A stretch of 37,401 nt of DNA from Fragilariopsis cylindrus CCMP1102 (taxonomy: Eukaryota > Bacillariophyta > Bacillariophyceae > Bacillariales > Bacillariaceae). Of the stretch, positions 8,397 through 18,395 are shown one piece after another. Under the pieces are notes generated by a model. That model was not told the origin of the DNA. It did no database searches and saw only the letters and a program-made list of their open reading frames with translations. A program made the position numbers and the translations under genes. The DNA is taken from assembly GCA_900095095.1 (NCBI GenBank), contig FMBT01000609.1, forward strand, positions 1 through 37,401, written 5' to 3'. Numbering within the stretch: position 1 is the first letter of the stretch; every line of letters begins with the position of its first letter.

Positions 8397-11300
8397 TTAA
8401 TCAATGGAAACATCCTTCGACACGGTATCAATCGAGTCATCGTCACCGTCATCGTCGTTATACCTACCATTATTGTTGCCATCTTCGTTTTCGTCATTGT
8501 TATCACTGACGGTCCTCGTAAAAGGCGAAACAGTTTTCTCCTTAAATCTACGACGACCATCATTCGTCGATTGTTGCCGAAAACGATTTCCTTCATCTTC
8601 CTCTTTCTTTGTTTTGGGTCCATCTTTGCCTTCTTTCTGTGATGAACCAATCTCCTTACCGAGTGGAAGTACATCCGATGACAGGTGAATGGATTGTTCA
8701 TAACTATCGGCAGTAGTACCTCCGATGCTCTGACTTCCATCATAGGGTACAAGTTTCTTCTTCGTTGTCGATGGCGTTTGTCGTAGTAGATTTTCATCGA
8801 GTTTCGTATCGAGCCCTTTTACCGCAAAATCCCATGGTTCTTTCGGTTGAGGATTTCCTCCATCGTATAGATATAATTTTTTCTTTTGTTTACTTATATC
8901 TTTCGACGACGATGACGTCTTCGATGTATCGTCTTGTTCTTTCGATTTAGTATTTGATGATTCCGACGACAGTGATTTCTTTTGAGTAACATCGTCATCT
9001 TCAATAGGATGGTTCGGTCTCGAATGCTGTCCGATTTTTGACCTCGCTGTATCAGCAGGTGCTGTTGTTGTCAGTGGTCTTACATCTGGAAACGATATAA
9101 CACCTGATGGATTCGGAAGCGGTTGCTGATCCGGACCTAACATCGAATTAGTCGACGATCCAGTTTTACGAAGAGCTGGAGAATCAGGAGTGCCACTACT
9201 GCCACTGCCGACAATGTCGTCGTCCTTCTCAGGAATTTCGTCAATCTTGTTAAGTTGCTCATCATTGTCATCATCATTGACTGGCTCTAGCGCATGTTCC
9301 GCACGAAATAACTGCGATTTCTCCTCCGCACTACTAGAAATAGTTAAAGGTATAACACCCGTGGGTCTAGGTAAAGCATCCGGATCATCTGGACTCTTCA
9401 TAGCACCAGCTTGTGTTTTCCCCTTCCTGATATCATTATTTATTGTATCGGAATCCTGATTGTCAGTACTCACCTTACTATCTTCATCAGTGGGAAAATG
9501 AGCAGTAGGTGCCCACCCATCTGACAACGACTTCGAGCTACCGGCAGCGTGTGCAATGGCGGCTGGAAGTTTTGTTTTTGTTTCCTCATCTCGGATAGGT
9601 TTAGCATTCGCTGGGTTCGTTTCCGTCGGTATTGACTGAAGTTGCTTGTACTCAAATGGTGTATCGGCAGATGCTGAACGTGCAAATGCTACCTTACGTT
9701 TCGATTGAACTTGTTGCCTCATTGTTTCTGCCGCCGCTGGTGTCATGGCGAACATCGATCCTTCTTCTTTTCTTTCTTTGCTCGTTGATCCGGATGCGAT
9801 GGTTGGTGACCCGTTCGCATCGTCTTTCGCCGTTTTTGTTATAAAGGATGGTGCCCGAACCAAATGTTTTTCTTCCTCACGTTTGCTTACACCGACATTG
9901 ACAACTGAAGGGTTAGAAGTAGCAATAGCTGGCTGAACAGTAGAATCGGTAGAATCCCAATTAGGTGCATTATCCATCACAGAAGCGGTTGGTTGGACAT
10001 ACGTCTTCTTTGTCTTGGTGTCTTTTACATCGACTTCGTCCGAATCATTCTTCTGTTCTAAGACTCCATCATTACGTTTGATTTCTTTCCTTGATACTGG
10101 TACTGGCATCTCAACATTGACAACTGCAGGGTTGGAAGTTGCAATGGCCGGCTGACAAAGATCCCAATCAGGTGCATTATCCATCACAGAAGCGGTTGGT
10201 TGGACATACGTCTTCTTTATCTTGGTGTCTTTCACATTGACTTCGTCCGAATCATTCTTCTGTTCTAACACTCCATCATTACGTTTGATTTCTTTCATTG
10301 ATACTGGTACTGGCATGTCAACATTGACAACTGAAGGGTTAGAAGTTGCAATAGCTGGCTGACAAATATCATAGTCGGGTGCATTATCCATCGCAGAAGC
10401 GGTTGGCTGGACATATGTCTTCTTTGTCTTTGAATCATTCTTCTTTTCTAACTCTCCATCATTACGTTTGATTTCTTTCCTTGATACTGGTACTGGCATG
10501 TCAACATTGACAACTGAAGGGTTAGAAGTTGCAATAGCTGGCTGACAAATATCATAGTCGGGTGCATTATCCATCGCAGAAGCGGTTGGCTGGACATATG
10601 TCTTCTTTGTCTTTGAATCATTCTTCTTTTCTAACTCTCCATCATTACGTTTGATTTCTTTCCTTGATACTGGTACTGGCATATCAACATTGAAACTGAA
10701 GGGTTGAAGTTGCAATAGCTGGCTGACAAATATCATAGTCGGGTGCATTATCCATCGCAGAAGTGGTTGGTTCGACATACTTCTTTTTTGTTTTCGCGTC
10801 ACTTTCCATGGTCGAAGCGGAAGGCTTGACGTATCGACTTTCTTTGGGTGCAACCTTGACATTCATTATCGAAGGTGACGCACGGACGAGACGGTGTGTT
10901 TCAGATTCCTTGCGCCCATCACCATCGGGATGTAATTCCGATGATTTTTTTTCCCCGGTAGAAGAAAAAGTTTTAGCTGCGGTTTCCGTCGACGGATTCA
11001 CGAACTTCTTTAGCTTTGGTTCATAAGTCACAGATGTCGGTGATGCAGTAGCTCGTTTGGAACCGTACATGAGATTATCCATCATGGTATTAGCGTTACT
11101 CTCGAACTTGACGAATTTCTTTGGTTCGGTTTTGATGGGGACAGAAGTTGGTGATAAGCCGATTGAAGAAGAACCACTTGAACCAGCAGATCCATACATG
11201 AAACTATCTTGGTTATTGTCCGTTGCACTCGTACTAGGGGGACTCATGGTTCTATTTTTCGGCTTTACTTCGGTGACGGTGGTACTTGCGGAACCAGTAG

Positions 11301-13575
11301 CAAAAGCGGGCTTAACAAGATTTTTTGGTTCCACTTCTAGAGGAACGGCGGTAGGAGAGACGATTGCAGATTTTGCGCCGTACATCAAATCAGCAACGGG
11401 AATATCGTCCATACTTGTTTTCGATAACGGTGGTTGAACCAAACGACGACGGATAGATGTATCCTGTTTTTGACCCATGCGATCGGGTTTCACAAGATTT
11501 TTTGGAGGATCGATTTTTCCATTCTCGATCTTCGGTCTCACGAGATTTCGTTCCGGTGCTTTCTCTTTTTGGACATTCGCTCTAACTAGTTTCGGCTCTT
11601 CGACTATCTCGCGAACGATATTTGCTCTAACCAATTTCGGTTCTTCTACTATTTTACTTACAATATTTGGCCTAACAAGTTTTGGTTTCTCCACTTTCGC
11701 TTCCATGATATTTGCCCTTACCAGTTTCGGCTGTCCATGTGATGATGATTCGGATGGGGATGCTGAAATTGCCCTTACAAGGCGTTGTTCTTCTTCTCCT
11801 TCTCCTTCTCTTTTATCGTCTTCTACTAGATCTTCGCGGTCTGCTGTGTGTCGCACCAAACTCGGTTCCTCCTCATCTTCGGAATTTGTGTGCTCGATAG
11901 GGACGTGTCGTACCAAGCTTGGTTCACCACCCTCCGTCCCTTTAAATTTCGTAGGTGTATGTCGTATCAAAGTCGGTTCGCGTTCCCCCTCGTCCATCGT
12001 CCCGACTACCGTTTTTCCTGGTGGAGCAGGTCGTACCAAATTTTGATCGTCGTCCTCGTACTCGTCGTCGTCCATCTCATTTCCCCACTCTTCTTTGGCA
12101 TCAGCTGAGGTGGGAGGAGGAGTACCGCCAGTATTTTCTTTCGCTCCACCTGAAATCAAAGCCTTAGCGGCGTCCTGATTTCCACCCGATGAACTAGTTC
12201 GAGCCATCACTAGACGCTTCTTTTCTGGTCTATTTTTCACTTCGACTTCAAGGTCTTCTCCATAGCCATCTCGTCCAAGCCCACCCGTATTGCTTTGTTT
12301 GCGTATATTCTTCTTCCGACCGGCACTCCATGGTTTGATTATCTTCTTCTTTTTGCCCTTAAAATCGTCTACCGAATACGCCGACGAAGCCGTGGCGTGT
12401 CTTACCAGAACCCGTTCCTTGGGATCTTGCAGTTGCATATTAACTCCAGCCGTGGTCGACGTTGTCGCCTTGCGTTCGTTGTCATCACTTCTATTTCCGC
12501 TGTTGTTACTGCTACTACTCTCGACAGTAGGATCCTGCGGTGGTTGTGGTTGCTCGTATCGGACAGTGCGTTTCTCGTCGTCGTCGATACTATTTACTTG
12601 TTGTTTGGCTATGTTAGCACTATCTCTGGCATCCTCGCTGACGACGGTATTAGATGATCTTTCATCTTCATCTTCATCATACTCGGATTCCAAAACTTTC
12701 TCTCCCCCTCCCAACAAATTGACGGCGGCCGACGACGAGTCTTTCGAATTACTTCCTTGACTTCCCGCTACGACCAATCTTTTCTTTTTTGGTCTATTTT
12801 TCACTTCGACTTCAAGTTCTTCTCCATAGCCATCTCGTCCAAGCCCACCCGTATTGCTTTGTTTGCGTATATTTTTCTTACGACCAGCACTCCATGGTTT
12901 GATTATCTTTTTCTTTTTCCCTTTGAAATCGTCTACTGAATACGCCGACGAAGCTGTCGCATGTCTCACGAGAACCCGTTCCTTGGGATCCTGTAGTTGA
13001 ATATTAATTCCTGGAGCAGACTCGGTAGTTCTCGCTTTTCGCTCATTGCTATTGGTGGATGTATTGACTCTGTTTGATCCAGAGCTCGATGTTGATGACG
13101 ATGATTGGGATGTCGAAGGTCTTACTAGTCGTGGTTTGTTAAGCTGCGGCTCTGGCTGCTTAGTTTCGGACTTTCGAGACGACGAAGAGTCCTTATTATC
13201 CTCCGATATCGGTCGAACGTATCGTTTTTGGGTCTTTCCAGCAGGACCTGATTTGTCTTCATCGACGTTTCTTGTATAAGGTGAAGCCGTTCGTTCGATT
13301 AACCGACGATTGCTTTGTCTGCGATCCGTTTCCAATGGATCTTCTTCGATGCCCCCAAAAAGAAGATTAAAAAGAACGGTCTTGCTAGTAAAAGGGCCAC
13401 TACTAGTGCTGCCAAGAGAATTAATCAACAGCGGTAGCGACTTTCCAACTATATCCTGATTAGTTCGATGCGTATGCACCGGATTATTATGAAATCCTGA
13501 TGCGACATGCAGCAGCACCAACAACACCAGCGAACATGATAACGACAAAGTCGTAGAACAATCGGAACTCTTCAT
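8397..13575 (-). CDS. giant disordered repeat protein, probably plastid-targeted, with one frameshift
   Basis: Two minus-strand frames (13575-10684 and 10862-8397) belong to one gene of about 1,720 codons. The same TASAMDNAPDYDICQPAIAT repeats run across their junction, and two base losses at about 10690-10710, compared with neighbouring repeats, cause the shift. The N-terminus has a hydrophobic signal (LSLSCSLVLLVLLHVASGF, residues 10-28) with ASGF matching the diatom plastid-import motif ASAF (F at +1). A Thr/Ser/Asn-rich stretch with few acidic residues follows. The rest is charged and low in complexity. It holds about 30 copies of a short motif [L/Y/F]V[R/K/Q/E][P/A/H], for example RYVRP, KLVRA, NLVKP, SLVRH and TYVQP. 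Two ~75-residue repeats contain KKIIKPWSAGRKKNIRKQ (12770-13010 and 12210-12445), and ~61-73-residue tandem repeats fill 9895-10740. No enzyme domain is seen. A multivalent scaffold or linker role in the plastid is an inference only. Confidence 0.7.
9895..10740 (-). repeat. coding tandem repeats (183-220 bp units)
   Basis: Five units begin at about 9895, 10114, 10321, 10504 and 10687 (top-strand anchor ACATTGACAACTG). The 10321 and 10504 units are 183 bp and almost identical; the 9895 and 10114 units carry an extra DSDEV.VKDTK insert (220 and 207 bp). The encoded unit is TYVQPTAS.MDNAPD, then CQPAIATSNP.VVNV, MPVPVS.KEIKRNDG and LE.KNDS. The unit at 10687 lacks two bases and breaks the frame. 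Confidence 0.85.
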
Positions 13576-14522
13576 CGCTTTTTCCGTTTAATTTTGCATA
13601 GGTACCAATTGGCGGTAAGATTGATGTAATTGATGGTGTTAATGAACCAGTTTGTCGCTTGCTTGCTTTTGTTGCGATTGCTGTCTTGGCGTACTGTAAC
13701 GAGGTATGTGTGCATTGCTGTAGAGGAACTGTCAAGTCTGATAGCCGTGACAACTTGATAAGAAGGATTTATTTATTTGTTCGTATATGTTGTGAAAGTT
13801 TGTCACGCTCTGTCGTTTAAAAATAGAATAATAAATTATCGTTGTGAAGTCACCTTAAAAACAAATCTTAACAGCAATATAACCATGATAACGACATCAA
13901 GTAAGTTTAAGATTAGATTTTTTTTTGATAATTAGAATTAGCTTGAACGGTATGACGTATGTAATATTGATTTAAAATTTATAACGAGATAATTAAAAAA
14001 TCCCCCCCCCCTACTTAAAAAACTGCGATGTACTGTTACCAGTTTGAAATAAAATGACATACGGTACATCTACTTCACGTATCTTACTTCTTTTCGCTGC
14101 CACAGTCTCTCAAATAAAATGACATACGGTACATCTACTTCACGTATCGCGGTACCAGCCAGGGGCATGCGCTTCACTGGGCATAGGTGGGTTCAAAGCA
14201 TGGTTCAAGTTGGATTGGAAATGATAAATCCTTCTGCCAATAGGTCCATTCGTCACCATCTTATTTGGGTCGAATGACACCACTATTCGAAGTGCGTTAC
14301 TCACTCGAAATCCCGTCATTGTGAACACTACGATACAACGTACTGTACAACATACGTTTTGCTTTCGCCTGTCTATTCGTCCCAACACAGCATACAACAT
14401 TTCGATCAACCAGTACAGTAGCATTATTTGTATGAAGCAAATGAAAGGTCATACAATAGCATATTATTACACCTGCCTATCTTTTTGGATAAGAGATTAC
14501 TGGATATCTACTTTTGGTTACT
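13576..14522. other. intergenic region between divergent genes
   Basis: This region should contain the promoters of both the minus gene starting at 13575 and the plus gene starting at 14523. It holds a C10 tract (about 14002-14011) and an exact 37-bp direct repeat at 14047-14083 and 14112-14148. A 94-codon minus frame (14424-14140) ends 'MVTNGPIGRRIYHFQS...AHAPGWYRD'. It looks more protein-like than random, but I recognise no family; it could be a gene fragment. Confidence 0.5.
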
Positions 14523-15386
14523 ATGATGTTGTTTGCTACTAGAACTGTCTCAGTAATTTTGCTCTTTTCCATCGTCGTCGTTGGCAGTATCATTGGATGT
14601 TGTGATGGGTCATCAAGTAGGGATCGAATCACTCAATTTGTTGATGAGGGTCAACAATTTCTAGTAGTAAGCGGTGTTACGTTATATGAAGATCCCACAA
14701 AAGATGAAATCCAATTCAATGGTGTTGAATCAGCCATCATTTTTTGGTTCTGTACTCCAGCATACACCCCCGATGATAATGGGGACGAACAGTATGATAA
14801 TGTGGTTAGTCACGTTTTACGTTATCGTCCTCCAGATATGGTTAGTCAAATGAGAGATGTGGAAGCATCGTTCACTTCCTTTTTGACACCTCACGGTTAC
14901 ACTGCTGCTTGGTCTGAGAAAGAAGATAAGTACGAAGAATTCGTTGTTGATTTTGACGACAAGACAACAACTAAATTGACCGAAACAAAGGATGGTGTTG
15001 CCTCTGTTAATGATATGGAATTTTCTTTTGCTGGCGAAACTGGTGGTTTTGTTGGTTCTGGAGAGGGTATCTGGACGTTCAACACAACCGAAATTATCGA
15101 ATTGGTAGCCATGGCAGATAATCTTGCGAAAGAGTTAACACCAGAAAATTGTGAAAATATATACGCAGAAAATTGGAAAGTCTCGATGGAGTTTGGTGAC
15201 GAGGACTTTGATGAAGAAGAAGAGGACGAAGATATGCTTGTTACTCAAGAAGGCACAACATCTGCCGCAATTCCAAACAAAGATACGACCCCCTCGGGCG
15301 GTGACTTTTTCACCTTACCTCCTTGTCTCTTTTCTTATGATATTTATTTAGTCAAGAAGGAAAACCCAATCAACAGAAAACGATAA
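14523..15386 (+). CDS. secreted acidic protein of unknown function
   Basis: A 287-aa single-exon gene. The start is taken at the first ATG of the pair 14523/14526; the in-frame TTG upstream is ignored. Residues about 1-27 form a signal peptide (TVSVILLFSIVVVGSIIGCC) with likely cleavage after the CC/DGSS region. The mature part begins 'RITQFVDEGQQFLVVSGVTLYEDPTKDEIQFNGV'. It contains mixed beta-like segments ('EFVVDFDDKTTTKLTETKDG', 'MEFSFAGETGGFVGSGEGIW'). A strongly acidic run 'EDFDEEEEDEDM' lies near residue 230. The C-terminus ends in basic 'NPINRKR'. No ASAF-type plastid motif follows the signal peptide, so secretion or the endomembrane system is more likely. I do not recognise the family. 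It could have an unseen downstream exon, since the C-terminal 25 residues (LPPCLFSYDIYLV) differ in character. Confidence 0.65.
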   Translation: MMLFATRTVSVILLFSIVVVGSIIGCCDGSSSRDRITQFVDEGQQFLVVSGVTLYEDPTKDEIQFNGVESAIIFWFCTPAYTPDDNGDEQYDNVVSHVLRYRPPDMVSQMRDVEASFTSFLTPHGYTAAWSEKEDKYEEFVVDFDDKTTTKLTETKDGVASVNDMEFSFAGETGGFVGSGEGIWTFNTTEIIELVAMADNLAKELTPENCENIYAENWKVSMEFGDEDFDEEEEDEDMLVTQEGTTSAAIPNKDTTPSGGDFFTLPPCLFSYDIYLVKKENPINRKR

Positions 15387-16350
15387 AACAAAACAGAAAG
15401 AAAGGACAAGAAAGGAGAAGAATTAAATAAAGTAAAAATCTTTGGATATAATACGATCATTGGGAGCAGTTGAATCGAATTTAATTTCTTCTTATGGATC
15501 AATAATGAAAAAAAAATCACAACAAGCTAATTCAAACCTTTCTTATAATGATACAGCACAGTGAGTAATACATAAAAATAACTACAGCATGGAAAATCAA
15601 TATTATAAATAATGTTTAATCTAAGATTTACAATACGAATTCCATTTTCTGAAATCTAGAACAACAATAACGGTAGAAATACAATTAGGCATCCATAAAG
15701 AAAAGAATATTATTTAATTCAAAAATCGTTTTCACTCTTGTACAAGTAAAGTTACTACAACACGAGTTAATAGTGCTGTAAAATGGTATTGGCCGTATCT
15801 CTTAGTCGTAAGTGAGGGGGTTACGTAGATTTAGGAGCAGGGTCTCTTTTGTGATTGCTTTCTACCCCAACTTTACCCTGACTGCTAATTAATTTATTCA
15901 GACGTATAGCGGCCAGACCCACGAATCTCATCCATTTAAATATTTCTGTGAATGAATCTTTTTCAAAAATTATGTTTGGTCCGTTGCCGTCCGTCCACCC
16001 GTCAGTCAGAACACGCACGATTGAAATCATTTATGAACCAACCGTGTGTTTTGCACGGCATTTCTTCGATAGAGGACGGAAGCTTTCGATTATTATTAAG
16101 AGAGAGCATCCGTTACTCTTTCAAACTGGCGCCACGTCGTGCCTTCGTTGGGGTCCTACGTGCACAAACCGTAGCCACGAAATCTTTTTCAGCCACGAAT
16201 GCAGTTGCAAAAGTTGGTAATGCCTGTTTGCCTTTTTTTCTGTAGCTTCTCTATTTTAGGTGCATTTCATTGCTCATTTCTCATCAGATTACAGTCATAA
16301 TCTTGTTTTACTCCAAAAACAAATACAGAATAATAAAATAAATTTTCAAA
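15387..16350. other. 5' flank of the EFL gene, with presequence-like open frame
   Basis: Mostly AT-rich spacer. From an ATG at 16031 a frame reads a basic, Ser/Arg-rich, acid-poor peptide ('FRLLLRESIRYSFKLAPRR', 'VATKSFSATNAVAKVG') and reaches a good splice-donor-like GTAATG at about 16217. The peptide has the character of a mitochondrial presequence. It may be a leader exon, a relic of another gene, or chance. No other gene is seen. Confidence 0.3.
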
Positions 16351-17722
16351 ATGGCAACCAAAGAACATTTATCTGTAGTTGTCTGCGGACACGTTGATGC
16401 TGGAAAGTCCACCACATGTGGTCACTTGATTTTCAAGCAAGGTGGAATCAATCCTCGTGAGATGGAAAAGCTTAACGAACTCGCCGCCGAAAAGGGTAAA
16501 TCCTCATTCGGTTTCGCGTACTACCTTGATACCTGTAAGGAAGAACGTGAACGTGGTGTTACCATCCAATGTAACACAAAGGAATTTTTCACCGAAAAAT
16601 ACCATTACACTATCGTCGATGCTCCTGGTCACAAGGATTACATCAAGAACATGATTACCGGATCAGCCACCGCTGATGTTGGTATGCTTTTAGTCCCTGC
16701 CGAAAAGGGTGGTTTCGAAGCTGCTATCGCCAAGGCTGATGCCAAGCTTGGTGTTGATGAAGGTCAAACCCGTCAACATGCCCGTCTTCTTTACCTCCTA
16801 GGTGTTGAACAAATCCTTGTTGGAATCAACAAGATGGACGCCTGTAACTGGTCCGAAGAACGTTTCTTGGAAATCAAGGACGAATTCGTAAAAATGCTTC
16901 AAATGATTGGTTTCAAGCCAAAGAAGGTCCCATTCATCCCATACTCCGGATTCCACGGTGATAACTTGGTCGACCCTGTCGACCCTGCCAAGGCTCCTTG
17001 GTACAAGGGATGGTCTGCCAACCAAACCCCAAAGAAGCAAATCACCGGTTTCACCATCGTTGAAGCTCTTAACAACTACATCACACCACCTAAGCGTGAA
17101 CCTGATGCCGCTCTTCGATTACCTGTTTCCAACATCTACAATATTAAGGGTGTAGGTCAAAATTATCTGCGGAACCGTCGAACAAGGAACCCTCCGACCT
17201 GGTGACCAAGTTGGATTCGTCCCATCCAACCTTAAGGGAAAGAAGATTTTCTCCATCGAACAACACAAGAAGGTCTTGGACTCTGCCGGACCTGGTAACT
17301 CTGTTGGTCTTTCCATCAAGGGTATCGCCAAGGACGAAAAGGTCAACCCTGGTGACATCATCTACAACGAAAAGGATGGTGAACTCAAACCTGTCAAGTC
17401 TTTCACTGCATTAGTTGCCGTCCAAGAACATCCTGGTGTCCTCAAGCCTGGATACTGTCCTGTTGTCTTCTCCCGTACCGCAAAGGTCGCCTGTAAGATG
17501 ACCAAAATCTTGTGGAAGATGGGAAAGAAGACTGGAGGTGCTAAGGTCGAAAACCCACCAGAACTCTCACAATTCGAAAACGCCGAAATCGAGTTCGAAC
17601 CTACCGCTCCTCTTTTCGTCGAACCATTCGCTGAGTGTGCCGCCCTTGGACGTTTCGCTGTTATGGATTCCAATCGTCTTAAGATGCTTGGAAAGGTCTC
17701 CACTGTTACACACGTAGCTTAG
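16351..17722 (+). CDS. EFL: EFL (elongation factor-like) translational GTPase, one frameshift
   Basis: Cytosolic GTPase of the EFL type, which replaces eEF1A in delivering aminoacyl-tRNA to the ribosome in scattered algae and protists. About 456 codons, near family length. G1 is GHVDAGKST (13-21), G3 DAPGHKD (90-96), G4 NKMD (160-163). EFL-type features are the start [20 protein letters not shown], 'LLVPA' in place of the eEF1A 'VDST' region, an insertion before '[10 protein letters not shown]', and the C-terminus '[15 protein letters not shown]...[11 protein letters not shown]'. Domains 2 and 3 follow after residue 240. The frame breaks at about 17157-17164: after 'NIYNIKGVG' one extra base (GGTCAAAATTATC where GGTACAATTATC would fit) ends the first frame at 17205. 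The second frame resumes at once with the expected '[15 protein letters not shown]' and runs to 17722. No other damage is visible, so a sequence error or a very recent pseudogene are the options. EFL rather than eEF1A is judged from memory of the families. Confidence 0.85.
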
Positions 17723-18152
17723 AAACCAAAACCAAGTTTTATTCACAACAACCATCACTCTCATAACAACATGTTGTTGAAGGAAATCAGATTTAATACG
17801 GATCGACTACAATACATCTATGAACACATAATACGGAACTACAACATCCCCGCTTTACTAATCGCGGGTGTGTGAAAGGGTTTTGAAATATTTCATTTAA
17901 ATAGTTTTATATATATAATATTATACATTATTTACTTTTATTTTATTATCCATATATGCAAAAATATTGTCTGCTTTACATCAAAAAAACTACACCATCG
18001 TAACTTTATCTGGCGAGGATTTTAGTTTCATATCACGCAAAGATCATCGTAATTTTATTTATTCTACGCGTATGTTTCGCGTGTGAATCTGTAGTAGAAG
18101 AGGTAAAAGGTACTTTTTTCATGTTTAGCGCGTATGTATTCGGTACGAAAAC
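17723..18152. other. 3' flank of the EFL gene
   Basis: 3' UTR and AT-rich spacer; no open frame with family features. The short repeat GCGCGTATGT/ACGCGTATGT occurs near 18066 and 18128. Confidence 0.4.
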
Positions 18153-18173
18153 CTAGCTATTGTAGTACTGTAC

Positions 18174-18395
18174 TACTTCCTTCGTTCACCGCTAAGTGAT
18201 GACGTGCTATCGCTTGGAATTATTAGTACATAAAAGGGGGTTGAACCCTTAAAATCTACCAACAAAATGCGAAATGTACGAAAAAAATAAAAATTAGCGA
18301 AGATTTTACGAAAAATTTAAGGGTTCAATGTGCTTTTATTCTCCAATAATTCCAGGCGATAGCGCCAAATCACTTAGCGGTGCACGGAGGAAGTA
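18174..18395. mobile_element. fold-back (long inverted repeat) element
   Basis: The first ~80 bp (from 18174, TACTTCCTTCGTTCACCGCT) pair with the last ~80 bp (to 18395) as an inverted repeat of roughly 80% identity. Shared blocks are CACCGCTAAGTGAT, GCTATCGC.TGGAATTATT, ATAAAAG and TTGAACCCTTAAA. The ~60-bp centre is AT-rich and noncoding. The structure suits a short fold-back MITE. The arms may extend a little further out (TAGCT on both sides), and no target-site duplication could be fixed. Confidence 0.6.

Noticed and set aside
10684..10862. Separate gene starting at 10862 on the minus strand
   Set aside because: Its first ~55 residues are the preceding frame of the same repeats read out of phase; one frameshifted gene is simpler.
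11477..12046. Long plus-strand open frames opposite the giant repeat gene (e.g. 189 codons)
   Set aside because: They are antisense shadows of repeated LVRP codons, giving monotonous FG/LTRF-type peptides.
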